From: Clostridia bacterium
GTDB lineage: Bacteria > Bacillota > Clostridia > Oscillospirales > CAG-272
Direction: 5' to 3'
DNA: 35,829 nt
NCBI GenBank assembly: GCA_017412045.1
Contig: JAFQOX010000093.1
Location: forward strand, 1 to 35,829
Shown: piece by piece, positions 25,120 to 32,645 of the stretch
Numbering within the stretch: position 1 is the first letter of the stretch
Layout of the letters: each line of letters starts with the position of its first letter
Notes under the pieces: model-generated
Databases searched by the model: none
Seen by the model: only the letters and a program-made list of their open reading frames with translations
Told to the model about the DNA's origin: nothing
Program-made: the position numbers and the translations under genes

Positions 25120-25786
25120 ATATGACGGCTTCCGTTTGGAAAATCCGATTCGTTGCTTTCAGAAATTCTCTTGCTATGAGCGCGTGTCCTGCTTCTGTCG
25201 GGTGGGTGCCGTCCCACAGCCAGTATTCCGGCTCGCGGATCTCCCGCGCTTGATCGAACAGCGCCTGCAAAGGAATGAATACGGCATGAAATTCACTTGC
25301 CAGACGGCGAACGATCCTTTGCTCGCTTTTCAGTATCGCCCGACGGATCGAGGGGGAGGAAGCCTCCGCCTTCTGTATTTCGGGATACGCGAATGGCTCA
25401 AGCAGGACGATGTGCAGATTCGGATTTTTTGCAAGGCTCTGACTCAAAATGAGGCGATAATTTTCCTCATATTCCGATGCCGAAAAATCCTTGATGGGAC
25501 GGGCGCTCCCGACGAGGCAGTCGTTGACGCCGACCAGAACGGAAAGCACGTCCGGAGCAATATCCAGCGCATCCGTTTGCCAGCGGTCGGCGAGCAATTT
25601 TGCCGTATTACCGGAAACGCCACGGTTTACGAAGGAAAAGCCGCGCTCGGGATATTGCATTCCCAGCAGTCCCGTAACGATATAGACGTAGCTGTGACCG
25701 ATCTGATGATTTTTGTCCCATTCGGCGGATTTGCTCTTGTAGCGATTGCCGTCCGTTATGGAATCTCCCTGAAATAAAATTTTCAT
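25118..25786 (-). CDS. SGNH/GDSL-family hydrolase
   Basis: A 222-residue esterase/lipase-type protein. The four family blocks are present: GDS with S9 as nucleophile, the glycine block RGVSGN (55-60), GVND with N88, and WDGTHPT with D192 and H195. The opening QGDSITDG is the usual block I of cytoplasmic rhamnogalacturonan-acetylesterase-like and GDSL lipase-like proteins. There is no signal peptide. It may deacetylate sugars; this is inferred from family members only. The ATG at 25786 has GGAG about 9 bases upstream and an extended -10 promoter. Its stop codon lies inside the shared terminator. Confidence 0.9.
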   Translation of the reverse strand: MKILFQGDSITDGNRYKSKSAEWDKNHQIGHSYVYIVTGLLGMQYPERGFSFVNRGVSGNTAKLLADRWQTDALDIAPDVLSVLVGVNDCLVGSARPIKDFSASEYEENYRLILSQSLAKNPNLHIVLLEPFAYPEIQKAEASSPSIRRAILKSEQRIVRRLASEFHAVFIPLQALFDQAREIREPEYWLWDGTHPTEAGHALIAREFLKATNRIFQTEAVI

Positions 25787-25840
25787 ATATGATCTCCGTC
25801 CTTTTGAATTCAGAATCGAGGAGAATACCCTCGCACATCT

Positions 25841-25869
25841 ATGATAGCATATACAAAAGGGAAATACAA
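25841..25869 (-). promoter_or_regulatory. Leftward promoter of the SGNH gene
   Basis: On the minus strand TTGTAT (25869-25864), 17 bases, TATCAT (25846-25841) with TGC before it. The 5' leader contains a small CGAGG/CCTCG hairpin. Confidence 0.6.
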
Positions 25870-26009
25870 CAATTTCGGAGCAAATATCCTTCTGATTTTG
25901 TGGGATACGAGGGATAAAAAATATTGAAGCTGACCGTCATTTGTTCTTTTTGCACAAAAATTGTTTTCGCATATCGTGAAAAAGACGAACGAAAATTTTG
26001 AAAAATTTA

Positions 26010-26037
26010 TTCATAAATCATTTTTTTATGGTATAAT
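26010..26037 (+). promoter_or_regulatory. Promoter of the small flavodoxin-like gene
   Basis: TTCATA (26010-26015), 16 bases, TATAAT (26032-26037) with TGG before it, an extended -10. Confidence 0.65.
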
Positions 26038-26083
26038 GAATATACCATCCTAAAAATTGTATTCATGAAAGGAAATGATAACC

Positions 26084-26503
26084 ATGGCAATCAAAATGCA
26101 AGTTCTTCACTATCCCGAGAAAGGAAAAGTTGCTACCATCGCAAGCGCTCTCGCTACGGAATTTCAGGCAAAATGCGATAAAATCCCCCCTGCATACGGC
26201 TGCACCAGAGAAAGAGTCGTTTTCATCGGTATTTCTTCCAAGACCAAGATCCTCGACGACGCGCTCTCCCGCTTCCTCGCGCTCCTCAACAGAGAAGCAA
26301 CGCAGAACGTTGCAATCTTTACCGATGCTCCCGAGGCAGCTGTTGAAGCAGCAAAGGCTGTCATCACCGAAGCAGGTGCAAACGTCATTGACGTAAAGAC
26401 CTTCAAGAAAAATGCATTCGCCTTCCTTACCGGCGTGAAGCCCGAAGAAATGGAAGATATCCAGGCTTGGGCAAACGGTATCGTTGCACAGGTTCAGGAA
26501 TAA
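26084..26503 (+). CDS. Small flavodoxin-fold-like protein
   Basis: A 139-residue protein. The layout is that of a flavodoxin-like fold: strand MQVLHYPEKGKVATIASALA, then VVFIG followed by a DDALSRFLALL helix, then the QNVAIFTD strand and the AGANVIDVKTF strand. The usual TxTGNT flavin phosphate loop is not recognisable, so flavin binding is doubtful. The ATG at 26084 is chosen because GAAAGGA lies 10 bases before it; the ATG at 26075 is too close to that site. It has its own promoter and a strong terminator. Codon use in the gene is tidy, suggesting good expression. Function is unknown. Confidence 0.6.
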   Translation: MAIKMQVLHYPEKGKVATIASALATEFQAKCDKIPPAYGCTRERVVFIGISSKTKILDDALSRFLALLNREATQNVAIFTDAPEAAVEAAKAVITEAGANVIDVKTFKKNAFAFLTGVKPEEMEDIQAWANGIVAQVQE

Positions 26504-26520
26504 TTTTTCGTACATGCTGA

Positions 26521-26564
26521 AAATTCCCGAACGGCGGTGAAAAACCGCGGTTCGGGAATTTTTT
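26521..26564 (+). terminator. Terminator after the small flavodoxin-like gene
   Basis: AATTCCCGAAC (26522-26532) pairs with GTTCGGGAATT (26550-26560), with an inner CGG/CCG stem, followed by T-run. Just beyond it the dispersed repeats begin. Confidence 0.9.
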
Positions 26565-26566
26565 GT

Positions 26567-26691
26567 ACCATAGGAAATTGCGCAAAATCAACCTCGCCGT
26601 TTTGCGTTGTTTGGATACAAGAATAACTGCGATAGGCGAGCACACAGCTTGCAGAGCAAGCAGTTTTCCAGTGGGCGTTGCCCACTTTTTT
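26567..26691 (+). repeat. Dispersed repeat, copy B1
   Basis: The same unit as copy A, with an extra segment between the GGCGAG arm and the terminal hairpin GTGGGC-GTT-GCCCAC plus T-run. The 345-base stretch 26504-26848 contains only the preceding terminator and copies B1 and B2. Confidence 0.85.
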
Positions 26692-26693
26692 GT

Positions 26694-26796
26694 ACCATAG
26701 GAAATTGCGCAAATAGAACCTCGCCGTTTATATCGTTTGGATACAGTCTTAACTGCGATAGGCGAGCAACCTCCAGCGGGCGTTGCCCGCTTTTTT
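26694..26796 (+). repeat. Dispersed repeat, copy B2
   Basis: A shorter copy directly after B1: ACCATAGGAAATTGCGC start, CTCGCC/GGCGAG arms, and terminal hairpin GCGGGC-GTT-GCCCGC followed by TTTTTT. Confidence 0.85.
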
Positions 26797-26848
26797 GCGC
26801 CATAAGCGTCGGCGTAACGGGAATCTTGCCGTTTCGCAGGATCCCGTT

Positions 26849-28462
26849 TCATGCGGTAACGCGGTCAACTGCGTTGCCCCATTCCTCGAGATCCGACGGG
26901 AAATCAATCTCCCGCGGCGTTTCGGAATAACGCATCCCGTACTGCACGGCGTACGTTGCCACTGCCTTCGTTGCGCCCGATTCGACGGTAGCCGTCACGG
27001 TGAGCGTATAGGACGTCAGATAATTGAAGCGGTCGAGCGTGACCGTGAGGGTTGCTTCGAGAATTTCCGCGTTCGGCATAGACGCGAGGTCGTCGTTGTA
27101 GATCGAGAGGATATGATAGAAAATATTGTTTTTCTGTGATGCGCCGTCGAACTGCATGGAGGCGGTCACGGATTGGTCGGGATTGACCGTGAGGACGGCT
27201 TTTTCCAGCATTTCCGCCGTCAGAAAGAAGGTCGTGATGCCCGCCTCTTCCTTTTCCTTGGCGGCTGCCTCCACGTTTGCGAGATATTCCTCCGCGGGAT
27301 ACGGCATCGAGAAGCGTCGGTCGCCGTCGGCGTAATAATACGTGTCGTCCTTATAATACGTTTCCTTCTTGCGCGCAATGCCCATCGCGTCCCATTTGCT
27401 CTCCACGACGGAAACCTTCGGCGCGCGCGGGTCGGAAAGATCGACGGCGGTTACGTTCAGGATCGGAATCTTTACCCAATGTCCCTCGGGAAATTCGTAC
27501 GTGGCGGTGGAATTGGTGATCATTTCCGTATAAACGGCGGCTTCGGATTTTGCATCGGATTTTTCAAAGCGTTTCAGAAACGCCTGCGCATCGATTTCCG
27601 TAATCTCCGGCTCTGCTTCCGCGTAATCCGCGCGCGCCGCCGCATCGGGAATTTCGGGGACAAAGTCCGCAGTCAGCGCACGGTAAACCGCTTCGACCGT
27701 ATAAGTGACGGGATAAATCTCCCTGTTGGCATCCTGACCCGCCATGATCGTTTCCATGCGGTAAGAAAGCAGGCGTTCGCCGTCCATGCAGACGGTGACC
27801 GTGATCTGACAGGGATCGCCGTCCATGCCGTAAGCGTATCCGCTCGCCTCAATACCGAACAGCTTCAGATATTCCGTGAACGCTTCTGCGCCGCGGCTGA
27901 GCGAAATACCGATCTCCGCCGTCACGGTTCCGTCCGCGTTTTCCGTAAGAAGCGCGGTTTCCAACGCTTCCGCAAAGCCTCCGCCGAGCAGAGCGGTGAG
28001 TCCGTCAAAGGGGATTTTATCCTTGGCTTGACCGAGTGAGGCGGGCTGACGGTATCGGGAAACGCTGTCCTTCACGTAAAGGAAGCCTTCGTCGTAAAAC
28101 AGACGGATCTCAGGCTCCTCGGCTTTGGGATTTCTCTGCATGGAAAAGGAAAAGCGCGGATGCGCCTTATTGGAAAAATCCGATTGCCATTTGGCGAAAA
28201 GAGTCCTTTCCATGATGGAGGAGGGCTGATACGCGTGCTTTTCCCGTATCTCAAAGCGAAGGTCGGCGCGCTCTTCGTTTTGCAACGCGTTTTGCAGACG
28301 TTCGGCAAAATCGCGCGCGGGCGCGTTGGGATTCTGCGTCTGCGGCGCGGATTCCGTGGTTTGGGAGGTTTGCGCGCCGTCCGAAGGGCTACGGCAGGAG
28401 GTCAGCGTACAGACTGCGAGCAGTACCGCAAGAATGCGGATGAGAGTCCTTTTTTGATTCAT
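26849..28462 (-). CDS. Uncharacterised lipoprotein
   Basis: A 537-residue secreted protein. Basic residues, a hydrophobic stretch and the lipobox LTSC (Cys23) mark a lipoprotein anchored outside the membrane. A Ser/Thr/Gln-rich linker (24-50) follows. The remainder seems to hold two similar halves of beta-rich character, each with a YxxDDTYYY- or FYDEGFLYVKD-like element and an alternating TVTAxIxI pattern. That resembles LolA/LppX-like lipid- or ligand-binding folds, but I cannot confirm the family. The ATG overlaps the stop of the upstream CCA-adding gene (ATGA), so translation is coupled. AAGGAAA also lies 8 bases upstream. No clear terminator follows on this strand. Confidence 0.75.
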   Translation of the reverse strand: MNQKRTLIRILAVLLAVCTLTSCRSPSDGAQTSQTTESAPQTQNPNAPARDFAERLQNALQNEERADLRFEIREKHAYQPSSIMERTLFAKWQSDFSNKAHPRFSFSMQRNPKAEEPEIRLFYDEGFLYVKDSVSRYRQPASLGQAKDKIPFDGLTALLGGGFAEALETALLTENADGTVTAEIGISLSRGAEAFTEYLKLFGIEASGYAYGMDGDPCQITVTVCMDGERLLSYRMETIMAGQDANREIYPVTYTVEAVYRALTADFVPEIPDAAARADYAEAEPEITEIDAQAFLKRFEKSDAKSEAAVYTEMITNSTATYEFPEGHWVKIPILNVTAVDLSDPRAPKVSVVESKWDAMGIARKKETYYKDDTYYYADGDRRFSMPYPAEEYLANVEAAAKEKEEAGITTFFLTAEMLEKAVLTVNPDQSVTASMQFDGASQKNNIFYHILSIYNDDLASMPNAEILEATLTVTLDRFNYLTSYTLTVTATVESGATKAVATYAVQYGMRYSETPREIDFPSDLEEWGNAVDRVTA

Positions 28463-29853
28463 GAGTTATTTCCTTTCGGATTGCATTTCGATGCTTGTTT
28501 TTTCAATTCTCTTTCGTAAGCGAGCGTTTGCTTCAGAGCCGCTTCTTTTTTTACGCCCGCGAGACGAAGCTTGTGCGCGTACGCCAGAAGTTCCGAAAAA
28601 TGCGGTCCCGCCTTCAATCCCGCGGCGATCAGATCCCTGCCCATCACGTACGGCTGTGCCATGGTCTGCTCGTAGATCCGCAAGCGTTCCAGCAAAAATT
28701 CCTCCCGAAAGGGCGCGGCGACGTCGCTGATCCTACCGAAGTGATCGGCTTTTGCAAAATAAAAGAGATCCTTCGGTGCGCGGACGGCATCGTACATTTT
28801 GTTCGTCGCCTTGACGGAAGAGCCGAAGGCGGCGATCGCGTTCGGGCGCATATGATGCGCCGTCAGATTCATGACGTAGGAGATCATCCTCGTTTCGTTC
28901 GTCAGACGGAGCAAAAAGCGTTCGACGAGCGGCAATCCGAGCGTTTCGTGATCGCGGGAGCAGAGCTTGCCGTCCAGCATCTGCGTACAGACTGCCTTAC
29001 CGAAATCGTGGCACAGCGCGGTCAGCATGAAGGCAAAGGGATCTGCGGTATCCTCGCGGTATTTCGCCGCCTCGTCCAGCACCATCATCGTATGGGTAAA
29101 AACGTCGCCCTCCGCGTGATAGGCGGGATTCTGCTCCACGCCGATCAGCGCCCGTACCTCGGGAAACCAATCGCCGAGCTGATCCGTACGGCGCAAAACC
29201 TCGAAAAAGACGGAGGGCTTCTCCGATTTCAGCATGGCTTTCCGCAGTTCCTCCCATACGCGCTCGCGGGAGAGGAAGGAAAGACTCATGCCGCGGCACA
29301 GCGCCAGCGTTTCCTCAGCGGGCGAAAAGCCGAACCGAGCGGCGAACTGCGCCAGACGAAGCACGCGCAAAGGATCCTCCGTAAAGGTCTCCTCGCAAAC
29401 GTGCCGCAGTACGCCCCTTTTCAGGTCCTCCGCGCCACCGAAATGGTCGGTGATCTCCCCCGTCAGCACGTCCATCATGAGTGCGCCGACCGTGAAATCG
29501 CGCCTTTTCGCCGCCTCGTACGTCCCGATCCAAGGGTCTGTGAAGGTTTCAAAATCGCGGTGTCCCTTTCCGATCGCCCGTTCCTTTCTCGGCATGGCAA
29601 TGTCGATGCCGTAGCCCTTCAGCGAAAAAATGCCGAAGCTTTCTCCCATGGAAACCCGTTCTCCCAGCGTATCCAGCACGTCGGCGAGCGCGGCAGCATC
29701 GATGCCGTGCACCTCAATATCAATATCTTTATTTTCTATATGCAAAAGACTGTCCCTGACGTAGCCGCCGACGTAATAGGCGGTGCCGCCCCGCGCGCGT
29801 ACGGCCTCGGCAAGCCTTTTTGCCATGTCGTGATTGCGTTGATCGTTCGTCAT
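28459..29853 (-). CDS. cca: CCA-adding tRNA nucleotidyltransferase / poly(A) polymerase family with HD domain
   Basis: A 464-residue class II nucleotidyltransferase that builds or repairs the 3' CCA of tRNA. The head has GG at 29-30, R33-D34 and the metal pair D43-x-D45, then RRDFTVGAL (117-125), then the neck motif DPLRVLRLAQFAARF (160-174). The C-terminal part carries an HD motif, H282-D283 in LCHDFGK, expected to give phosphohydrolase activity. The ATG at 29853 is chosen for AAGGAGG upstream; the open frame extends 79 codons further without a start of comparable quality and into the repeat region. It is first gene of a pair with the lipoprotein. A CCA-adding role is most likely; poly(A) polymerase cannot be excluded. 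Confidence 0.9.
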   Translation of the reverse strand: MTNDQRNHDMAKRLAEAVRARGGTAYYVGGYVRDSLLHIENKDIDIEVHGIDAAALADVLDTLGERVSMGESFGIFSLKGYGIDIAMPRKERAIGKGHRDFETFTDPWIGTYEAAKRRDFTVGALMMDVLTGEITDHFGGAEDLKRGVLRHVCEETFTEDPLRVLRLAQFAARFGFSPAEETLALCRGMSLSFLSRERVWEELRKAMLKSEKPSVFFEVLRRTDQLGDWFPEVRALIGVEQNPAYHAEGDVFTHTMMVLDEAAKYREDTADPFAFMLTALCHDFGKAVCTQMLDGKLCSRDHETLGLPLVERFLLRLTNETRMISYVMNLTAHHMRPNAIAAFGSSVKATNKMYDAVRAPKDLFYFAKADHFGRISDVAAPFREEFLLERLRIYEQTMAQPYVMGRDLIAAGLKAGPHFSELLAYAHKLRLAGVKKEAALKQTLAYERELKKQASKCNPKGNNS

Positions 29854-29886
29854 CGTGTTACCTCCTTCGTCCGATCCTGTTGCTTT

Positions 29887-29915
29887 AGTATAGCATATCT
29901 TGAAGTCCGTTGCAA
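29887..29915 (-). promoter_or_regulatory. Leftward promoter of the cca-lipoprotein operon
   Basis: On the minus strand TTGCAA (29915-29910), 17 bases, TATACT (29892-29887) with TGC before it, an extended -10. Confidence 0.7.
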
Positions 29916-29970
29916 TATGCAAAAGAAATTTGACAGGGCAACAGCATTTACTTTTTAAAATCATAAAATC

Positions 29971-30074
29971 AAAAAAGTGGGCAACGCCCACTCGAAGCTG
30001 CTCGCCTATCGCAGTTATTCTTGTATCCAAACAACGCAAAACGGCGAGGTTGATTTTGCGCAATTTCCTATGGT
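29971..30074 (-). repeat. Dispersed repeat, copy C1
   Basis: An inverted copy of the unit: T-run and hairpin GTGGGC-AAC-GCCCAC at the left, CCTATGGT end at the right. The 518-base stretch 29854-30371 holds the cca promoter, copies C1 and C2 and the promoter of the next gene. Confidence 0.85.
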
Positions 30075-30076
30075 AC

Positions 30077-30198
30077 AAAAAAGCGGGCAACGCCCGCTGG
30101 AAAACTGCTTGCTCTGCAAGCTGTGTGCTCGCCTATCGCAGTTAAGACTGTATCCAAACGATATAAACGGCGAGGTTCTATTTGCGCAATTTCCTATG
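30077..30198 (-). repeat. Dispersed repeat, copy C2
   Basis: A second inverted copy, next to C1. It combines the extra segment seen in B1 with the CGATATAAACGG stretch seen in B2, so the copies are mosaics of each other. Confidence 0.85.
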
Positions 30199-30284
30199 CG
30201 ATAAAAAAAGTAAATGCGGTTGCCCCGAACGTATGACCACATTTTTGAACCGAAGAATCTTTGATGCGGAATAAAAGATAGGGA

Positions 30285-30313
30285 TTGACAAATTTTTAAG
30301 TTTATGGTAAAAT
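30285..30313 (+). promoter_or_regulatory. Promoter of the surface-acetylation cassette
   Basis: TTGACA (30285-30290), 17 bases, TAAAAT (30308-30313) with TGG before it, an extended -10. Confidence 0.8.
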
Positions 30314-30371
30314 TATTTTATCAATTCTTGTTGATTTTAACGAATCTATTCAAAACAGAAAGGAAAACATC

Positions 30372-32315
30372 ATGCTTACGAAAAGATTGATTGCAGGATT
30401 GCTTGCGGTCCTGCTTTGCTTCTCGCTGGTCGCGTGCAATACCAAGCCTCCGGCAGAATCCACCTCCGACACGGCTGACGCCAACGCTACGAACGATTCC
30501 ACCGCCGGCTCGACGTCCAATTCGACCGCAAAGCCGACCACGCAGTCGTCCACTTCCCAATCCACCTCCGGAACCACGTATCCCACGCTTCCGACGGAAA
30601 ATCCCACGCCTACCTTCCCCTCGCTCGTTGCAAGCAACGACGACCTGGAGAGCGTTCAGGTTGGCAAATACGTCACGCTTCGCTACAATGCAAACGCCGC
30701 TGAGGTGACCTACGAGGCTGTCAAGGGCGTTGGCTCCAGAGAAACCGTCACCGTCACCGTGAAAGCAAGAAACGGCTACACCTTCGACGGCTTTACCAAG
30801 GATGATGCCATCGCAAACGGCAGAGCGCCCGTTTCCACGGATACGACCTACACCTTCACCGCAAACGCGGCAATGAAGCTTTTCGTAAACAGCTCCTTTA
30901 CCGTCAATTATCACGCAAACGGCGGTGAATTCGCAAACGGCTTCGACGGTACGGACACCTCCTCTGCCGTATTCTACCTCAATCCCGCCACCGTTCACGA
31001 TAACGGCTCCTTTGAAAGAGAAGGCTACACGCTCATCGGCTACAACACCAAGGAGGACGGCACGGGCGAATACGTTGCGCTCGGCTCCAGAGTCCGCTCC
31101 TACGGCAAGGGCACGATCGACCTCTGGTGCGTATGGACGGAAAACACGCCTGCCGATCAGTTCACCTACGATGCATCCGGCAGCGGCGTCGTGATCACAA
31201 AATATAACGGCACCGCCGAGACCGTCACCATTCCCGAAACGATCGAGGGCAAGAAGGTCACGGAAATCGCCTCCGATGCATTCCTCGACAACACCACCGT
31301 CAAGATGATCGTTGTCGGCAAGACCGTCAAAACCATCCGGGACAACGCTTTCAACAATTGCTCTGCGCTGGAAACCGTCATTCTCTGGGATGCCGCGTTC
31401 TCCGGCTCCTCCTGGACCGGCGGTTCTCTCTCCGACTACTGCATCACCGATTGCTCCGCCTTCCAAACCGTTCACATCAATACGGTCTACACGATGAATA
31501 GCGACTGGACCTCCTGCGGCGCGGCAAAATTCGACCGTCTGCTGTGGGCGAAGGATAAGAAAAAGGTCATCATCGTCGGCGGCTCCGGCTCTCTCTTCGG
31601 CTTTGACTGTGCCGTGCTCGATGCCGCGCTCGGCGGCGAATACGAGATCGTTAACCTCGGCGAAAACGCACAGATTACCGCGCTGATGTACTTCGACGTC
31701 ATCGAAGAATTCATCACCGAGGGCGATATCGTGCTCTGGTGTCCCGAACCCGGAAGCTGGACGCTCGGATCCGAAAACTGCCACTCCCGTCTCTGGGACT
31801 TCCGTAAATCCGATTACGGCTTTACACAGCACCTCACGCTCTCCTATTATTCCAATTTCTTCTCCTCCTTCGCGGCAAGCTGCTCCAAACTCCAATCCGC
31901 AAGCTTCAAGGCTTTTGACCAGCTTTCCTCCAGTATGTCCAAATACGGCGACGACCGTTCTCCCCGTAAGAGCAAGAACGAAACCTACGATTACAACTTC
32001 GATTATTCGATCTCTGCTGTGGAAGCGATGTCCGAGGTATTCACCAATATCAAGAATAAGGGTGGCAGGATCTTCTTCTCCTTTGCGGCTATGCAGGACA
32101 CCGGCTCCTGGAATACCAGCGAGGCCGACGTGAAAGCATACGAAAAGATGATCACCGATCTGCCCGGCGTCACCTCCATTTCGGAATACGAAGGCTGTAT
32201 TTACCTTGACAAATACTTCTACGATTCCGCTTGGCATCTGACCGACGAAGGCGGCACCGTCCGCGCTTCCTTCGTTGCGCAGGATATTCTCCGCGCGCTC
32301 GGTAAAATCGAGTAA
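30372..32315 (+). CDS. SGNH-domain lipoprotein with InlB-type and LRR_5 repeats
   Basis: A 647-residue exported protein. The signal peptide ends in the lipobox LVAC (Cys22) and a Ser/Thr/Asn-rich stalk runs to about 75. Residues about 176-255 look like an InlB B-repeat (Listeria-Bacteroides repeat: VNYHANGGEF, then FEREGYTLIGYNT). About 270-380 holds short BspA-type LRR_5 repeats. From 397 to the end comes an SGNH-like domain with VGGSGSLFG (block I), NLGENA and DSAWH (Asp-His block). The same SGNH type occurs in the gene at 34115. Together with the MBOAT gene it suggests acetyl transfer onto an exported polymer, as AlgX/AlgJ do for alginate. The polymer is unknown. Confidence 0.82.
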   Translation: MLTKRLIAGLLAVLLCFSLVACNTKPPAESTSDTADANATNDSTAGSTSNSTAKPTTQSSTSQSTSGTTYPTLPTENPTPTFPSLVASNDDLESVQVGKYVTLRYNANAAEVTYEAVKGVGSRETVTVTVKARNGYTFDGFTKDDAIANGRAPVSTDTTYTFTANAAMKLFVNSSFTVNYHANGGEFANGFDGTDTSSAVFYLNPATVHDNGSFEREGYTLIGYNTKEDGTGEYVALGSRVRSYGKGTIDLWCVWTENTPADQFTYDASGSGVVITKYNGTAETVTIPETIEGKKVTEIASDAFLDNTTVKMIVVGKTVKTIRDNAFNNCSALETVILWDAAFSGSSWTGGSLSDYCITDCSAFQTVHINTVYTMNSDWTSCGAAKFDRLLWAKDKKKVIIVGGSGSLFGFDCAVLDAALGGEYEIVNLGENAQITALMYFDVIEEFITEGDIVLWCPEPGSWTLGSENCHSRLWDFRKSDYGFTQHLTLSYYSNFFSSFAASCSKLQSASFKAFDQLSSSMSKYGDDRSPRKSKNETYDYNFDYSISAVEAMSEVFTNIKNKGGRIFFSFAAMQDTGSWNTSEADVKAYEKMITDLPGVTSISEYEGCIYLDKYFYDSAWHLTDEGGTVRASFVAQDILRALGKIE

Positions 32316-32330
32316 TTCCATGATTTTTTC

Positions 32331-32352
32331 AAGGGAGGCACTTGCCTCCCTT
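32331..32352 (+). other. Intercistronic hairpin
   Basis: AAGGGAGGC (32331-32339) pairs with GCCTCCCTT (32344-32352). The T-run behind it is weak, so it may only lower read-through from the lipoprotein gene into the membrane genes. Confidence 0.6.
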
Positions 32353-32387
32353 ATTGACGATTATATTCAGAGAAAGGATTGATTTCT

Positions 32388-32645
32388 ATGTACGGAACGG
32401 AAAATCTGATTATATCCTCTCCCATCATGTGGATATGCTTCGCCGTCACGGCGATTCTCGGCTTTCTGGAATACAAGCTCCCGCTCAAATGGCTCTGGAT
32501 CACGCTGACCGTCGTATCGCAGGCGGCGGCTGTCGTCGCTCTGCTCTTTGCAAACGCGGCGCTCTCCGAATTTTTGCTCTATATCCTCGTCGTTCTGTTT
32601 ATCAGACTTTGCTATATTATGCTTGAAAGGAGAAAGACCGCATGA
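32388..32645 (+). CDS. Small membrane protein of the acetylation cassette
   Basis: An 85-residue protein with three predicted membrane spans, about residues 10-28, 33-53 and 57-78, and a basic C-terminal tail (ERRKTA). The ATG at 32388 has AAAGGA 9 bases upstream. Its stop overlaps the start of the MBOAT gene by ATGA, so the two are translated together. I do not recognise a family. Position suggests a helper subunit of the acyltransferase, perhaps analogous to small partners in D-alanylation or acetylation systems. Confidence 0.75.
   Translation: MYGTENLIISSPIMWICFAVTAILGFLEYKLPLKWLWITLTVVSQAAAVVALLFANAALSEFLLYILVVLFIRLCYIMLERRKTA

Noticed and set aside
26494-26852. Short minus-strand proteins with FLWYKK and AQFPMVQK segments near 26.6 kb and 30.1 kb
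   Set aside because: These are translations of the dispersed repeat in several frames. They recur wherever the repeat occurs, cross its terminator hairpins, and lack ribosome sites.
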